A stretch of 64,000 nt of DNA from Symsagittifera roscoffensis (GCF_963678635.1 NC_087064.1:13613599-13677598), one strand, 5' to 3'. Shown: positions 23,365-35,900, numbered from the stretch's first letter. Numbers and translations are program-made. Notes: a model not told the origin generated them from the letters alone.

Positions 23365-25675
23365 GAATCAACCTTGCAACGGTTCGAAAAAAAAAGCTTT
23401 ATGAAACAAAAACTGCAATGAAATGGAGTTGTTTTGCTGGCTTAATTTGCAAATCAAAAACAAATTTTCAAGCAAGCAACAGCCAAAGCCAACTTTTCGA
23501 GTTTTCATGCAGTTGATGCAATTATAGAACGTTTCACGTCGTCCCAAAAACTGGCACTCAATTAAAAAGATATCTGAAACAAAAAATTAGTTTGTTTTCA
23601 TTGATAATCTGGCGTCAGGTTGTTTTTACAAATACAGACTACAGAACGCAAAGAGATTTTTCAAAGAGATTTTTTCATTTTGCTTTCGCTAATACACCCT
23701 CTCCTTGTAGCCAGCAACCCAAAACTCCATGCAAAAACTACGAGTCACTACTTTTACACCGCAACTCAAGTCACCTTTATTGAATGAAAACTTACTTTTT
23801 GCGCAGCGAAAACGTTCTTTTAAATCATTTAATTTTGTACAAGTCAATTGCATTGGTTATTCCGGTTAGGCACAAAAATTTCCGGCCCTCCTGTTTGAAT
23901 TTTAAATCATTCATTCCAAACATTGCGGCCCTTTTGTTTGAAATTGAATAGCTCGCAGAGGTTGCTTCAAAAATTTAATTTTTTTATGAACCAAGGATAT
24001 TCATGGAAGCTAGTTAAAATAGACAAAGTTTCCATCGACTCACAGTCCGCTTTGATAAAAATCATTACTTTTTTTAAAAATAGATAGTCATGCGAAACAA
24101 CTTTAAAAGTTTCAAAGCTTCAGCGCTCAAAATATCGAACAATTTATGTAAAAAATCCTCAATTTCTTGCAAACCAAAGCTAGCTATCAAAATAAATAGA
24201 AATAAACTCGAAGTTTCAAAGCTTGATTGTTTGCTTTAAAGTTCTCTAAAATTTTATCTGCGAAGCATGTTTTTGTAATTCAAAATTTTCGAAAACCCAT
24301 CCAGGCCATTAAACACTTTCATATTTTTGACTTTCACATTTTTATAGCTTGCTTAAGAAATCATCAATTTGTTTCACATCAAGTTAGGGGTTGAAAAGAA
24401 AATGGACTGATCCGGTTCGCAGTTTTTGATTTTTTGAACTAACCGAATCAAGCAGAAAAAACTTGATGAAAACTAATTGCTTGCTTGCCTGGGAACGATT
24501 TGAAAAAAAGCGTTATGAAACAAAAACTGCAATGAAATGGAGTTGTTGCGCTGGCTTAATTTGCCAACAAAAATGATTTTCGAGCAAGCAACAGGCAAAG
24601 CCAACTTTCCGAGTTTTCATGCAGTTGATGCAATTATGGAACGTTTCACGTCGTCCCAAAAACTGGCACTCAATTAAAAAGATATCTGAAACAAAAAATT
24701 ACTTAGCGATGAACATGCTTTCCTTGTCAATCTGGCGTCAGGTTGTTTTTACAAATGCAAGCAATATTCAGAACTCAAAGAAATTTTTCAAAGAGATTTT
24801 TTCATATTGCTCCCCCTAATACACCCTCTCCTTGTAACCAGCAACCCAAAACTTCATGCAAAAACTACGAGTCACTACTTTTATGCCTCAACTCAAGTCA
24901 CATTTAATGATTGAAAACTCAATTTTTGCGCAGCGAAAACTTTCTTTTAAATCCTTTATTTTTTTTACAAATCAATTGCATTGGTTATTCCGGTAAGGCC
25001 CAAAAAATTGCGGCCCTTCTGTTTGAATTTTACATACACCATTCCAAAATTGCGGCCCTACTGTTTGAAATTTAAATCCATCATCCAGTCGTGCTTCGAT
25101 TGGCCCAAACTTTATTTTGTTTGCTTTTTTAATCTTAATTTTATATGGCCCGTTTTTTACTTAGGTAAGACCGTATGTTGAGGGTGGTTGCCTGCTGATA
25201 GCTAAATATGACAAACCAGACCATTTTCAGGACAAAGTTTTGGAAGCTCAGAGCATTAAAAATTCCAACAACAAAAATCTACGAGTTCTTAATGTCTGTT
25301 TTCCCGCGCAGCAGCTAACCGAATGATTATAAATTGTCCCACGCAAAATTTTTAACCAAAAAATTCAATTTAAAATTGAAAGTTAATGCGTTTTTCTACG
25401 ACCTCTGTTTTTCCTGAGGGCGCCGGAGGTAGCATTTCATGTTTTACTTAGATACCAGTTTTAACAAAACTATATTTCCCTGAGACATAACAATATAATT
25501 AAGGTCAGCGGACGTATTTTCAGCATCTCTTTTTTTCTACTGATTTTGAAATGACTGACTTTTTAGCTTAAAATTTGGATCATAATCCTAATTAATTCAA
25601 TGTCCTGCGAAGGGTTAAGTCTCTTCTTCTCTCGAAAAGACGTCCAATAATTGTGAATAAGCCGACTAGCCATGT

Positions 25676-25716
25676 TTTAGCGAAATTATTGGAACAACTT
25701 CAATAATTTCGCTAAA
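25676..25716. repeat. Perfect 16-bp stem hairpin
   Basis: TTTAGCGAAATTATTG (25676-25691), nine-base loop, CAATAATTTCGCTAAA (25701-25716). No mismatch. TTTTTAGCG occurs again just downstream in the direct repeats. Confidence 0.75.
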
Positions 25717-25717
25717 A

Positions 25718-25821
25718 ATCAATACCATGTTTTTAGCGACCGCTCGTCCCCATGCCGCTCGTCCCCGCTCGTCCCGGGCAAAGAATCAATACCATGTTTT
25801 TAGCGGCCGCTCGTCCCCATG
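25718..25821. repeat. 36-bp direct repeat with CCGCTCGTCCC filler
   Basis: ATCAATACCATGTTTTTAGC plus CGCTCGTCCCCATG occurs at 25718-25754 and 25785-25821, differing by A to G. Between them CCGCTCGTCCC is iterated. The GC-rich core stands out from its AT-rich surroundings. Confidence 0.8.
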
Positions 25822-26710
25822 TTCCCGCCCAGTGTAGCGTCACTGTTATTTTTTACCAGCTCATCCTTCCAGTAGCTAAGTCCCTAGCTGCGAAAAGGGA
25901 CCACTTTCGGCTGAAACAGCAAATTAATCCAAAGCTAAGCTTTTGAAACATCAAAACTCAAAAACTAAGAAGCAACAAAAACTAACTCAAAAACTCAAAA
26001 GCAAAGGAGAACATTGCCAAGATTTCATCCGGACGTTCGGTCACCGCATGGTATCCTTTAAAAGCTAGAAAGCTATGTGTTCCCTCAACGAAGCAAAGTC
26101 CTTGGTAGGAAAAAAGCTGACTGTATGCACTCTATTCTGTGTAAATTTTGTATTAATCAAGGACCATTGCAAGTAAGCCGACTTTTCATCGCCCCGGAGA
26201 TTTTAGTTTAAAATTTAAGTTTAGAAAACTATAAAGTGTATCCTGTACTCAAACGAATCAATTTTTTTTGTTCATCGGAATCTTACTAACTGTGTTGATC
26301 TTCAGTGCAGCAAAAACAACTTTGGAAGCCCCAAAACATCCTGTTAAACCCTCATCCGTTAGGTGAGGTATAATCTATATTTGTCTAAGTCTATGCTGAA
26401 TGCTAACTGAGAATTGAACGGTTAAGAGAACAACTTAAATTAATCTAACAATGTTTAAGTCTGGCTGACACTGACCTCGAATCAATTGAGAGACAGTGTA
26501 TCATAATAACTAGTACATATGTCATTACGTATAAATAGGTACTTATTTAATAATCAGACTTCTATATGTGTTAAATAATCAGTTATGTTTATAGTATGTA
26601 ATCATTACCAACTGGTAGTTCTAGCACCTAAATCTATATCATTCGTAAAGGATGTTTTGCTATAATATCCGTACGGATAACATTTCCCTGTTTTTGATTA
26701 AGTGAATACT

Positions 26711-27822
26711 TCACTTATTCCCTCTTGCCTTTTCAGTGACACTGGTATCTTCTTGTTGTGGATCTTTCTCCATTTGTATTGCGGTATGTGAGGCGGTTTG
26801 TTCTCTTGTGTTCTGTCTTTCTCGTTGGAAGGTCATAGAGATTCCCCGTACCGGTGAAATGGAATGGAGTATATTCATCGCCTCCTCGAAATCTTTGCTG
26901 AACGATTCTTCTGTCGTCCAGGGTTTGTCCAAGATGTATCGGGTGCTTGTTGTTTTCATCGTTGCTATAGTGTTGCCCAAATTTTCATTTATTGTTTTTT
27001 TCTGGGGTTGCTGTCTCCTTATGTATTTCTGTACATATTATTTCCTCGGAGGAACTGAGTGCCGGGAGCGTTTTGAGTACCAATTTCAGGTTGTTTTGCG
27101 GTGTTACGATTGGCTGATCTGGGCTGCTGACGTCGGCTGTAGCGAGTTCGACGTGTGCTACCAGGCAAGGTACAGAAGTTTCTGCAATTTGAGCAATTGG
27201 TATAGCCTCTCCCAGTTTGGTGGACAGTGCACTTTTCCTTTGTCTCGACGATCGTCGAATTTTGGGTGACTTTTGTTCGGGTGTGGCCTTTATGTCAACC
27301 CGTTTCGCGGCTGGTTTATCAAGTGACGGTGTTTTCTCGTTCACGTCTTTATCTGACGAAAGTGAAATGGACGTGTCGCACTCGAATTGGACATTTGATA
27401 GATCTACTTTCGGCTTTTTCTGAGGGCTCATTTTTCCTGATGGTTTTGTGCGTTGTTGTGGTTTGGAATTTTTTGCTTTGCTGCTTTGAGCGTTGTGCGA
27501 ACTTCGATTTGTTGTTGAAGGTACTGAACAGCTTTTGTGGTCCCAAGGTTTTTCTATTTAGCGATTGTTGAAGGACGTCCTGAATCGTTTTCGGATGTGA
27601 GCGCTTTGGACTGAATGGAAGTTGTGCATCCTCAGTGGCAGAAAGTGGTTTTGTGGTCTTTTTCCCTGAAACACGTGGTTTTGCTCAAAGTAGATGTTTG
27701 TATGCCACAAAATCCTTTAGGGCTGCCGGCCTACACTTTCCGTAGAACCTTGGGTCCGGAATAAACGCTACACCATCGTTTCTTACTACCCGTGGTTGTT
27801 TGCCATCCTCTCTTATCCACGC
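26711..27822 (-). pseudogene. Decayed minus-strand protein, Lys/Ser/Pro/Thr-rich, truncated by the gap
   Basis: Coding sense runs leftwards from the gap edge. A segment with VAFIPDPRFYGKCRPAALKD ends in a TGA at 27685-27687 but continues in the same frame to about 27430. It then shifts to the frame 27431-26985 (MSPQKKPKVDLSNV, with RRSSRQRKSA), and shifts again in a poly-A tract (~26990) to 26980-26711. The composition is consistently that of a basic, disordered, nuclear-type protein across all pieces, which argues for one former gene with one stop and two frameshifts. I do not recognise the family. A retroelement gag or a chromatin-associated host gene are both possible. Confidence 0.45.
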
Positions 27823-27824
27823 GG

Positions 27825-28024
27825 NNNNNNNNNNNNNNNNNNNNNNNNNNNNNNNNNNNNNNNNNNNNNNNNNNNNNNNNNNNNNNNNNNNNNNNNNNNN
27901 NNNNNNNNNNNNNNNNNNNNNNNNNNNNNNNNNNNNNNNNNNNNNNNNNNNNNNNNNNNNNNNNNNNNNNNNNNNNNNNNNNNNNNNNNNNNNNNNNNNN
28001 NNNNNNNNNNNNNNNNNNNNNNNN
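27825..28024. other. Assembly gap, 200 N
   Basis: A run of exactly 200 N, probably a placeholder of unknown true length. It truncates the coding remnant at 27822 and may hide the left end of the LTR-like fragment at 28100. Confidence 0.99.
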
Positions 28025-28099
28025 GATACAAACTCGTAGAGCCCTATGAAACTTCTGGAGTTAGAAACTGCTGGAGTTAATAAATTTTTTTTTTCATGT

Positions 28100-28475
28100 C
28101 CTGAGTTACAGAATATAATTTCAAATGACTTTTTCATATGATTCTGCTGAGATAAGGTGAGTTTCTTGCAAACAGAAATTGCACAGAAATTGCAAACAAT
28201 TAGATCCTCTCCCTGTTTTAACATGGTTCGCGTGTTTTAGGCAATTAGATATGTGGCCATGGGGCCGTTTTTTTAAGATTTCTAGAGTGACGAGTTGTTT
28301 GCAGGGGGCATTTAAGTTGTAACACGATCTTGAGCTTCATATAATTTGAAACGTTGATTGGTTTCGAGCAATTGAGATAGAAAACACTAGAGATAGTATC
28401 TCTGGCTCTTAAGCCAATGACTATAGAGTCTTTGATTCTTGAACTCAAATGTGACATAAGTGAACGACTGTTACA
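28100..28475 (-). mobile_element. Diverged solo-LTR-like fragment
   Basis: On the minus strand it begins TGTAACAGTCG (28475 leftwards), as the LTRs at 62635 do. It shares ordered landmarks with the copies in 43.8-46.2 kb and 57.9-62.6 kb: TTCGCGTGTTTTAG, GGCCATGGGG, AAG(T/C)TGTAACACGAT, GAGCCAATGG-like and CTTAAG-like blocks. It is more diverged than those copies. The left end is uncertain because of the nearby gap. Confidence 0.55.
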
Positions 28476-28589
28476 GTTTTGATTCATTAAAGGATCTTTC
28501 AATTAAGTAAGCGTCCTGGTGATGAGTTTTGTGTTGAATTCGAAACTTGATTAATTGTGCCATTCTTCCGGAGGGCAAAACGCAACCAG

Positions 28590-28700
28590 AAAAAAAGTTG
28601 AAGCTTCCGGACGAAACACGCAGACGCGATAAGAAGCATAATCATTAGAGCAGGTGGAACCGGAAGGTTAAGTGGAACATTCGGGACAGACCTGAACCCT
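28590..28700. repeat. Dispersed repeat, also at 38005-38113
   Basis: GAAGCTT(C/G)(C/T)GGACG, GATAAGAAGC(A/T)TAATC and GTGGAACATTCGG(G/T)ACAGA occur in the same order at both sites. The unit is about 110 bp with roughly one change in six. Confidence 0.65.
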
Positions 28701-30117
28701 CCCGAGCAGAGGAAGTTGAGAACTGACGCGTTTTTACTGGAAGAGTTCGGAATCGGAGGCCCGGTGCCCAGATACTCTGTTGCCAACCTTGACTACCTCT
28801 TAGCTGCTGTATTGCACTGAAAGTATTTAAGTTAACTCAATGACAAGTGATTTTTTCAGAGCATGAGTATTTAGAAGCAATGAAATGGTCAATCTATCTA
28901 TAATGGATTTAAGGTATAACTGTCACCATAAGCATCTACAAGTTTGGTTTCTAGTCCTGTCTTTAGTAACAATCAAGTCCTCTGGAGACCCGATACCCAG
29001 CAATGACACTGTTTCTGCATGTAAAAGAAATCTAATGAAAATTCGTTTGGTTGATGTCCTAAGAGTGGTAATATTATTAAATTTTAAACAGACCAAATTT
29101 TAGCTGGCTAGTTCGAGGCGGTAAAAAACGAGTAAAGTTAAGGTGAATGATGTTAGCTATTCGTCTATAGGAACTTATTCTATCCTCTGTCGCTGTTTAT
29201 TTGCTGGGAGAATAATACATAGGCGTTTTTATTGCGCTTTTCTGTGGACCTGTTTAAGGCAATAGACCATCATAATCAGCAAACGTTTTAGCGACAAATA
29301 TTCCGTTCCGGGTGTATGCCCGAGTTGGAGGCCTTATTGCCCTGTGTTGTACTAGACGGAAGTTTCGGAACCTCAGACCAGAACAAATTAGCTTTTTCAC
29401 TTAATTAAAACGGAAATTTCCAGGGGAACAAAGGCTAGGTGGGAAGTCATGATCCCAGTTTTCTCAAGTCTCTGGGACAAAAAACATTCAAAAGAGAACA
29501 AGTAAAGTTAAACAAAAAGTGTGTATGACGAAAAAAAAGTCAACAACCGGCTTACTTTTATAGTAAAAAGAACAAAAAGCAGGAAAAAATCCAAAACCTA
29601 AAAACTAAAAGTAAAAAGCATAAATTGACACATTTTATTTTGTTTTCTGAATCTCCTATCTGTTACTTTTCAATACTGATTTAAATCATTCCCGATCGAA
29701 AGATCAAAAATTTTTATTGTTAGTTAAGTAACCTCCCTTGAGTGATGTTTGATAATAATTTATGATAAATTTACCGGTGACCGGAGGGTAGAGCGGCAAG
29801 CTGAGAGACGTGCAATAGACACCGCAGAGGTCATCAAGTGCTCGAGACACCGCAGAGGTCATTAAATTGGTATCTATGTCCCATTTTAAACCCGGAAGAC
29901 TCTAACTTTTGTCGAAAAACACCAATGTTTGACTCAACCGTTAACTCCAAAAATTAGGATACCTGAATTCTCTTGAACGGAAAATAAATATGCGCAGTGA
30001 TCTACTTCGTAGTTCAATCCCTCTATCAAAAGAGATCTCGCGGAGAAAAGTTTGGGAAAAATTGACGAAATAATTTTTTTTTGGGCAAATTTGCCGCGAT
30101 TTTTGAATTTCGTCAAT

Positions 30118-30640
30118 ATGTTTTAAAGATCATTTCAAATGTCAAGTTTTTGAGTTTAAAGATCATTTCAAGTTCAAGTTGAAGCGTTAAAAAAAATTGC
30201 ACTGAAGGTTGCAAACATAACTAGCTGATTTACAGTACCAGTTTTTGAGCAATACTCCGAGTAGCTCTGTGAATCAGGATAGAAACGTTAACATCAGTAA
30301 AAGAAGGATATGGAGGGTCAAATCCGATTATTTTGATAAATTTTTTTATATAGAAAACAGTTTAGGTCCAATTTTTACATTATTCTAGGTCTGTACGATA
30401 CTTCTTTGCTCGATTCAGCATTTTTGAAGCCCTTTCAACAAGAGTTGCCAAAAAAAAATTCTGAAAACTTATTTAAGTAGTGAAAAAACGCCAATTTAAG
30501 CAAACGCGTTTTCATTAATTTCTGAAAACCCCGAATCAAAGTTTTGCTGATTTGTTTGATCCGAAATCATTTTTGGGTTACTGAAATTGGAAAATAAAGT
30601 TTTTTGTAGACTTTGTCAATTTAGAGGGTCCAAATTTGAG
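30118..30640. repeat. Dispersed repeat, copy 1 (with 34480-35010)
   Basis: Shared landmarks include AGTAGCTCTGTG(A/G)AT(C/A)AGGATAGA, GAAGGAT, GTGAAAAAACGCCAATTTA-like text and GCTGATTTRTTT. The copies are strongly diverged but collinear over ~500 bases. Confidence 0.6.
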
Positions 30641-30779
30641 GAACCCTCGAGCTGAAAAAAGTTTTATAAAATTTTAACTGAAGCTGACAAGGAACGTTAA
30701 CCGGTTCATTAACCTTGTTTCAAGCAATTTAGATCGGAGGCTTTTCCGCAGTAAAAACACCTAACTTTTTGAATTTTGA

Positions 30780-31090
30780 GGAACTTTCCGAAGTAACCCT
30801 CCGCAGTCAGTCAAGCCCCTTAGTAACCCTCCTTAGTAAGAAACTTTCGGGAACCATCTGGAGTAGTTGAAAACAACCACCCGGAGTAAATATAACTTGT
30901 TTTAATTCATTTTCACACCAGGTGGAGACTTCTTTAATGCAAAAAGTTGAAGTTTTTGGGAACTTTGGAGAACCCTCCGAAGAAACCCGCTGGAGTGTTT
31001 AAAGTCCCTTATAATCCTCTTTGAGGTACCCTCCAAAACTTTTTAAAGGCCCTAGTTACCCTCCAACCTAGTCCTCTGAAGTCAGTTAAG
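30780..31090. repeat. Degenerate ACCCTCC-rich minisatellite
   Basis: AACCCTCCGAAGTAACCCTCC-like words recur irregularly, including GTAACCCTCCGCAGTCAG and AGTTACCCTCCAACC. Period is variable; probably old slippage. Confidence 0.45.
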
Positions 31091-31225
31091 CGTCTTAAAA
31101 GCTTATATCGGGACGCATATAAATTAAGAATAGGCAGATTAGCTTACCCGCAGATTCACAATCAACTTTGGATTCTAGATCGGGCTCATCAAGGTACCTG
31201 AACAATTTTTCGATTGTCATTTTGG

Positions 31226-31502
31226 TTGTGTGGTTGCCTTGAGCTTTTTAGTAGGACAGTTCGGGCAATCTGGGAACATATAAAAGAAGTCAATGGTGAG
31301 AGTAATAGTTTCGAAACACTCAGTGTAGAGCAAAATCTTTTTTTAAATTTTTTAGAGCACTTGGACTGTCCAAGTGTGGGAGAGCTTTTGCTTGCATTAA
31401 ATCCTCAAAACACATTCGAGCAGAGATTGCCTTGAGCTACTGAATAGGACAGCTCAGGCAAAGGCAGGACATATGGAAGAGCACTTCGGTGAGTGCGATA
31501 AT
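31226..31502. repeat. ~75-bp direct repeat pair
   Basis: TTGCCTTGAGCT, AGGACAG(T/C)TC(G/A)GGCAA, ACATAT and GGTGAG(A/T)G occur near 31229-31300 and again near 31428-31500. A related TGGTTGCCTTGAG lies at 40082. Between the pair is a small palindrome, CACTTGGACTGTCCAAGTG. The frame 31214-31435 spans the repeats and has no other support. Confidence 0.5.
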
Positions 31503-31905
31503 AAAAAGACCTTCACTTGAGACGACTATTGTTCTGGACAATCATTTTACGTTTAAAGTTGGTTTTGTTTTTGTAAGCTTTGATTATTGCTGTGACGTGA
31601 AATTTTTTTAGTTTTCAGTATAAACTAAGCACTTGATTGGAAATAGATTTTTTTCCATTACTGGTCAGACCAGGCATTTAGACTTTTACATTGCGTACCT
31701 CACTTTTTCGGACAGAATTGAATAAATATTTATATATTTTTTTCTGAAGTTGTTCACTATTGTCAAAAAAATCTCTTGCGTCACTTGTCTTGGGAAATGG
31801 AACGAAAGAAATCTTTGGGGGAATCAACTAAAATACCTAGGTTTAGCGCATGTAGCACGCGAAATCTTAAGTCGAGACGTTTCAAGTCTTCCGTGAGCAG
31901 TACCT

Positions 31906-34166
31906 TTGAGTTTGTTTTATGTTAATGACGCAACAAATGAAGTCTTCGATGATCTTCTAGTGATCCGAATGATACTATGGAGCGAAAAGAACGTAGATGG
32001 TGATGAAAGGCGAAACGCCGTGATCGTCGAACGAAACCCAATCCAAGCATTTCGAGAAAAGGAAAGAAACATTGATCAAACTCGACTAGAACCATCACAG
32101 GGATTTTGAAGGAATTGGCGACGACACGGAGCAAGAAAGAATCGAGAGCATGCCGAGGTTAAAGCAAGAGAAGATATGTTGCTTATTACTTTCTTTCAAT
32201 TCAGAGACCAAGAGCGGAACTCGGAGAAAAGAGCAGTCTTCACCGGCTGAACAAATCAGCAAGAATGTGATGATATCGAGCATAAGTCCTAGGGAAGAAG
32301 GTTCAAATTTGAATCCAAAAATCAGTTCAAAGACGGTTTATCATCTGGTTTCGCCCCATTAGGACCAACGCACTCAGACACACAATTTACTCCATGCCCG
32401 AAGGGCAAGAAAGCGGTGTTCACTTTGCCACTGATACCAGTACTGGATGGCATAACGATGGGAACGTCATCGAAGTTTAATAGGCTAGAGATGTCGATGG
32501 TGTTGCCTGCGTGTTTGATAGGCTAATGACGCACACAGAGGGATGGTGCGTCCTTAAGCACCAGGATACAACCCCAAGTCACTTCGTCGACTCTGGATCT
32601 GACCACAGTGCTGGGCCTGGCTAGTGAAGTGAATGGCATGTTCGCGAAGATTTTCGACAAAACATGACAAAATTGAATGAATAGAGTGGATGAGAGATCT
32701 CAATATGACCATAAAAAACTGACAGATGTGCTAGTTGGCTCAGACAATTGATTAATGAGTGGCAGAAAATCTTTCGGTAACTGTCAGTGAATCCAAAGAA
32801 AGAGAACGAAAAATGACGCAGGAAATCGAGCGAATACTGAACGAGCATGATCAATCGAAGTAATTCTCAAATGATGGCTAACTTGGAAGTTAGACTGGAT
32901 GCTAAGGTTTACCTGATGATGCAAATTTTCGATGATTCTTTGACCAGCAACAACCAAGCATATCGCTTGGATACGAATGACGCTCCCCGGAATGGCTCCC
33001 AAAATATCAGACACACGGAGGCTTCCGAGATCGAAGGAAAAGGAAAGGCCCAAAGCAGCACCACCAAGGCCAGACAGGACCAATCCAGTCCAACCAGAAG
33101 TTAGAGCCTCCTCTGGGACACATTTGCCAGCGATGTCCCACGTCAGATCGGTTTCAGATCTGACAACGGTGTCGCATGATGCTACGATGAATGCGTCCAT
33201 TGTCGAACCGCTCAATAAGTCACTTGAAGCGTTCATCACGGAACTCAAGTAAACTAATGTAAGAGGAGTCCCATCGCGAAGGACACTTAAGAAGCCAAAG
33301 TCAAATAAGGACGAGTCGGATGGCTGCATCGATACCTGGATAGAGGCGATAGGCGCCACTTCAAAGCTGAAAATGTCTCGAAGAAGCATGAATGCAGCGC
33401 ACTGACAAGTAGCTTAGAGGGCAGGGTCTTGAAGTGTGGCATCGCAAAAAGGGCCAATGAACGTGATATTTGACTCGATCATTTGGGCTCTGGAGTACAA
33501 ACACATTAGGCGATCGTGAAGTTCGAGAAGAGGCGCCATAGAGATTATGAGTCTATCGAAAAGTTTCTGGATGACCTCGAACTACTGAGAAGGAGAAGTA
33601 ACCCTGAGGAAAGAAATTCAGAAAAGAACTTGACTATAGCTCTCAAATTCAAGAGAGGCGACGAGCTGAAGACTATACTGGTCACTCGCTACACCTTTTC
33701 AGCAGATTATGTACCTAAACCACATGACTTGCGCACGAAATCGCGCAACCACTTACTAATGAAGCCCAAATTGAAGCTCAAAATCAATACATTAGTTATG
33801 GTATTCATAGTGGCATGAATTCCGGCATTGTATCTGGTTAGTATAGACCTCGTAACGACTTGGACTAGAGGAGACCATTTGCAAACTTCGGTTCATTAGA
33901 CCATCACGTGTCAGCATAGCATGAAAGCCATTGGTTGCTTCCTGCATCGAGGAATCATGATGAATTATGGCCCACGATGTTTCTTCTGCAAACTCGTGGA
34001 GCACTTTGAATCAGACTCTACCCAGTTGTCGGATGCAGTAGCTGATGCAAAACACACTCGGCGGGAAGAGACGTTATTTGGATTGAAAACCAGTCGAGCA
34101 TGTCTGATGAATAAAGCAGAGTCAAGAAAGAAAAAAACGTCACAAGATACCTTCGCAATGAAGTAG
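31906..34166 (+). pseudogene. gag: Family A gag remnant, Ty3/gypsy-like
   Basis: Fragments in several frames (31906-32109, 32150-32362, 32847-33104, 32977-33252, 33516-33818, 33921-34166). The motif DESDGCIDTW (~33313-33343) is shared with the minus-strand gag at 51858-52184, and a variant is in the family B gags. KFEKRRHRDYESIEKFLDDL matches the capsid C-terminal region at 51655. Near 33981 a zinc knuckle reads C-X2-C-X4-H-X4-S, its last cysteine lost. All pieces carry stops and shifts, so no product is expected. The order capsid then knuckle is normal for gag. Confidence 0.75.
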
Positions 34167-34479
34167 TGAAGACAGTACTAAAAGACGCTTTTGCGTCGTA
34201 TCTAGATAAGGTCTCTGCTAACACGCTTAAAGTGGCTTCTAACCTGGCGATCCGAATTGCATCGGAAAAGCTCAGCAGGAACTGTCAACAAATGAAGTTG
34301 AGCAATGGTTAATGTCAGAATTAGAGAACACAGAACTGCCAGAGAAGTTAGACACCTTAGAAAAGATTGCGGAAGTAGAAGAAGAGGAAAGATTTAAAAT
34401 TTTATCAACCGCCCTAACAAAAAAAACCGCGCTAAGAAAGACATAAGAAAAAATTATTTGGGACTTGTTTTTTGACCAA

Positions 34480-35010
34480 ATGTTCTGTCAATTTTTGCCA
34501 AAGTTTTCGTTTTTGACTTTCATCAAAATGTTTTAGGGCTAAAAAGTCAGGTTTTTGAGGTAGAGCGTCAAACATTTTGCACTTGGTTGCTAACATGGAG
34601 AGTTTAGTTAAACAACCAATTTTGGAGCAAACCTTTTAGTAGCTCTGTGGATAAGGATAGAGACCCTAATATAGGAGAAGAAGGATTTCTAGGATCCAAA
34701 CCCAACAGTTTTGATCACTTTTTTGTTTCTAAACCAAATTTGGTCCCATGTTTTGCATTTTTTGAGTACTGTGCGCTCGTTTCAAGAATTTTGAACCGCT
34801 TTCATTAGGATGAAAAAAACTTCTGAAAACCTGTATATTTAGTGAAAAAAGGCCAATTTAGCAATAGGCCAGTTTTAGTTATTTTCTCAAAGAATACTGA
34901 ACCAATCGGGATAAGTTTTGTACCATAAGTGGAAATTCTGCTGATTTATTTCACCAAAACCATTTTTCGTTAATAGATTCAGGAAAAAACTTGAAGTACA
35001 TTTGCAGATT
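34480..35010. repeat. Dispersed repeat, copy 2, inserted between gag and protease remnants
   Basis: Collinear with 30118-30640. Its position inside the family A remnant suggests insertion after that element, with later decay of both. Confidence 0.6.
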
Positions 35011-35059
35011 GCATGCGCGAGAAATAACCAAAAATAAGTTCCAGAGCGCTGGAGGCGTT

Positions 35060-35900
35060 ACTCGCAACAAACAGGCTAAAGCCTATTAGGGTAAATGGAC
35101 CTTAAATGAAAGTCAATGTCTCTTACCAGAATCTTGATGAATGTGGATGGCATTAACATCTACACCAGGGCCCGCGTCACAAAAGTGAAAGATGAAGTAG
35201 CCTAAAATTACAATGAACAAGAAGAATTGAAGGTTCGACGCATCGGACATACCACCATGGTAGAGCAGGATGCGGTCCACATTGGTTGTGAGGCTGATCT
35301 TGCTGCATATTTGCTGGACGTAGAAGACAGGCAGCTCTCAGTAAAATCGCCCAACAGCACTCGGATTGACATGTGTTTTGACAGGTCGGACCTGATACTG
35401 ACTAACATCTGACTAGCTGCGGCCATCCAAGGTGCTATTTATGAGGCTGGAAGAACACAGATCATCTCGCAGCAGCACCTGACGAGCTTCATAACTGTCG
35501 AGTCCGACTTGTTCATTTTGATGCGCAACTTTGATGTCACAATCTACCCCGACGATGGAATAATACAATTTGAAGATACCGAGAGGAAGTATGAAAAGAT
35601 TCCCGTTAGTAAAACCTTGATAAACAAAGCCAAGGTGCCGAAATTCCTAGATCGACACATTAGATTAAAATCGAGTCAAGCTGTTGTAGCCATGTTTAGG
35701 ATGAGAAAATTCAGCGAAGTTAGCAATGATAGACAGATGTGTCTAGTTCCCAACCCAGGTAGTAAGAGCTCACCTTTTTTAGGAAGAAGCTTCTTACTTA
35801 CCCAGAACGGACTTTGTGCGAGTGGCGAGTGTGTTGTTGAACACGCAGGCAACTCCAGTAACGATACATTGTGGAAAGAACCTTGATAATGCGCAGACTC
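35060..35900 (+). pseudogene. pol: Family A protease/pol linker remnant
   Basis: Segments 35227-35412 (KVRRIGHTTMVEQDAVHIG) and 35509-35886 are in coding order. The latter has MRNFDVTIYPDDG, the typical end of a Ty3/gypsy protease domain, and CLVPNPGSKSS further on. The protease DTG active-site segment is not recognisable in this copy; a related element at 50388 has it. The RT expected downstream is missing, so this is a deletion derivative. Confidence 0.65.

Larger units (their letters stand above)
22795..25075. repeat. Two tandem units of ~1.12-1.15 kb
   Basis: Unit A (~22795-23943) and unit B (~23944-25075) share ordered blocks: ATCGACTCACAG at ~22914 and ~24034, CAGCGCTCAAAATATCGAAC at 23005 and 24121, and GCATTGGTTATTCCGGT near each end. 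Each also carries TATAGCTTGCTTAAGAAA, a word shared with the satellite palindrome. Frames at 23592-23783 and 24619-24819 are equivalents in the two units and show no protein-like conservation. Confidence 0.85.
25076..26710. other. No gene seen; spacer with short repeats
   Basis: No supported frame. It includes the hairpin at 25676 and the duplication at 25718-25821. The frame at 25752-25946 is only the translation of the GC-rich duplication. Confidence 0.5.
28476..31900. other. No gene seen; repeat-rich spacer
   Basis: No supported coding region. It contains a dispersed ~110-bp block (28590-28700, also at 38005-38113), a 17-bp direct repeat GACACCGCAGAGGTCAT at about 29818 and 29845, the dispersed repeat at 30118-30640, ACCCTCC-rich sequence (30780-31090) and a ~75-bp direct repeat near 31226 and 31424. 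The frame 28499-28786 (minus) only translates the dispersed block. Confidence 0.5.

Noticed and set aside
22790-24819. Short frames at 22790, 23592 and 24619
   Set aside because: They translate tandem-repeat DNA and are not conserved in frame between the units.
26736-27571. Plus-strand frames over the minus-strand coding remnant
   Set aside because: They mirror the minus-strand pieces and have Cys/Phe/Leu-rich composition typical of an antisense shadow.
27792-28224. Frames running through the assembly gap
   Set aside because: They consist mostly of unknown bases.
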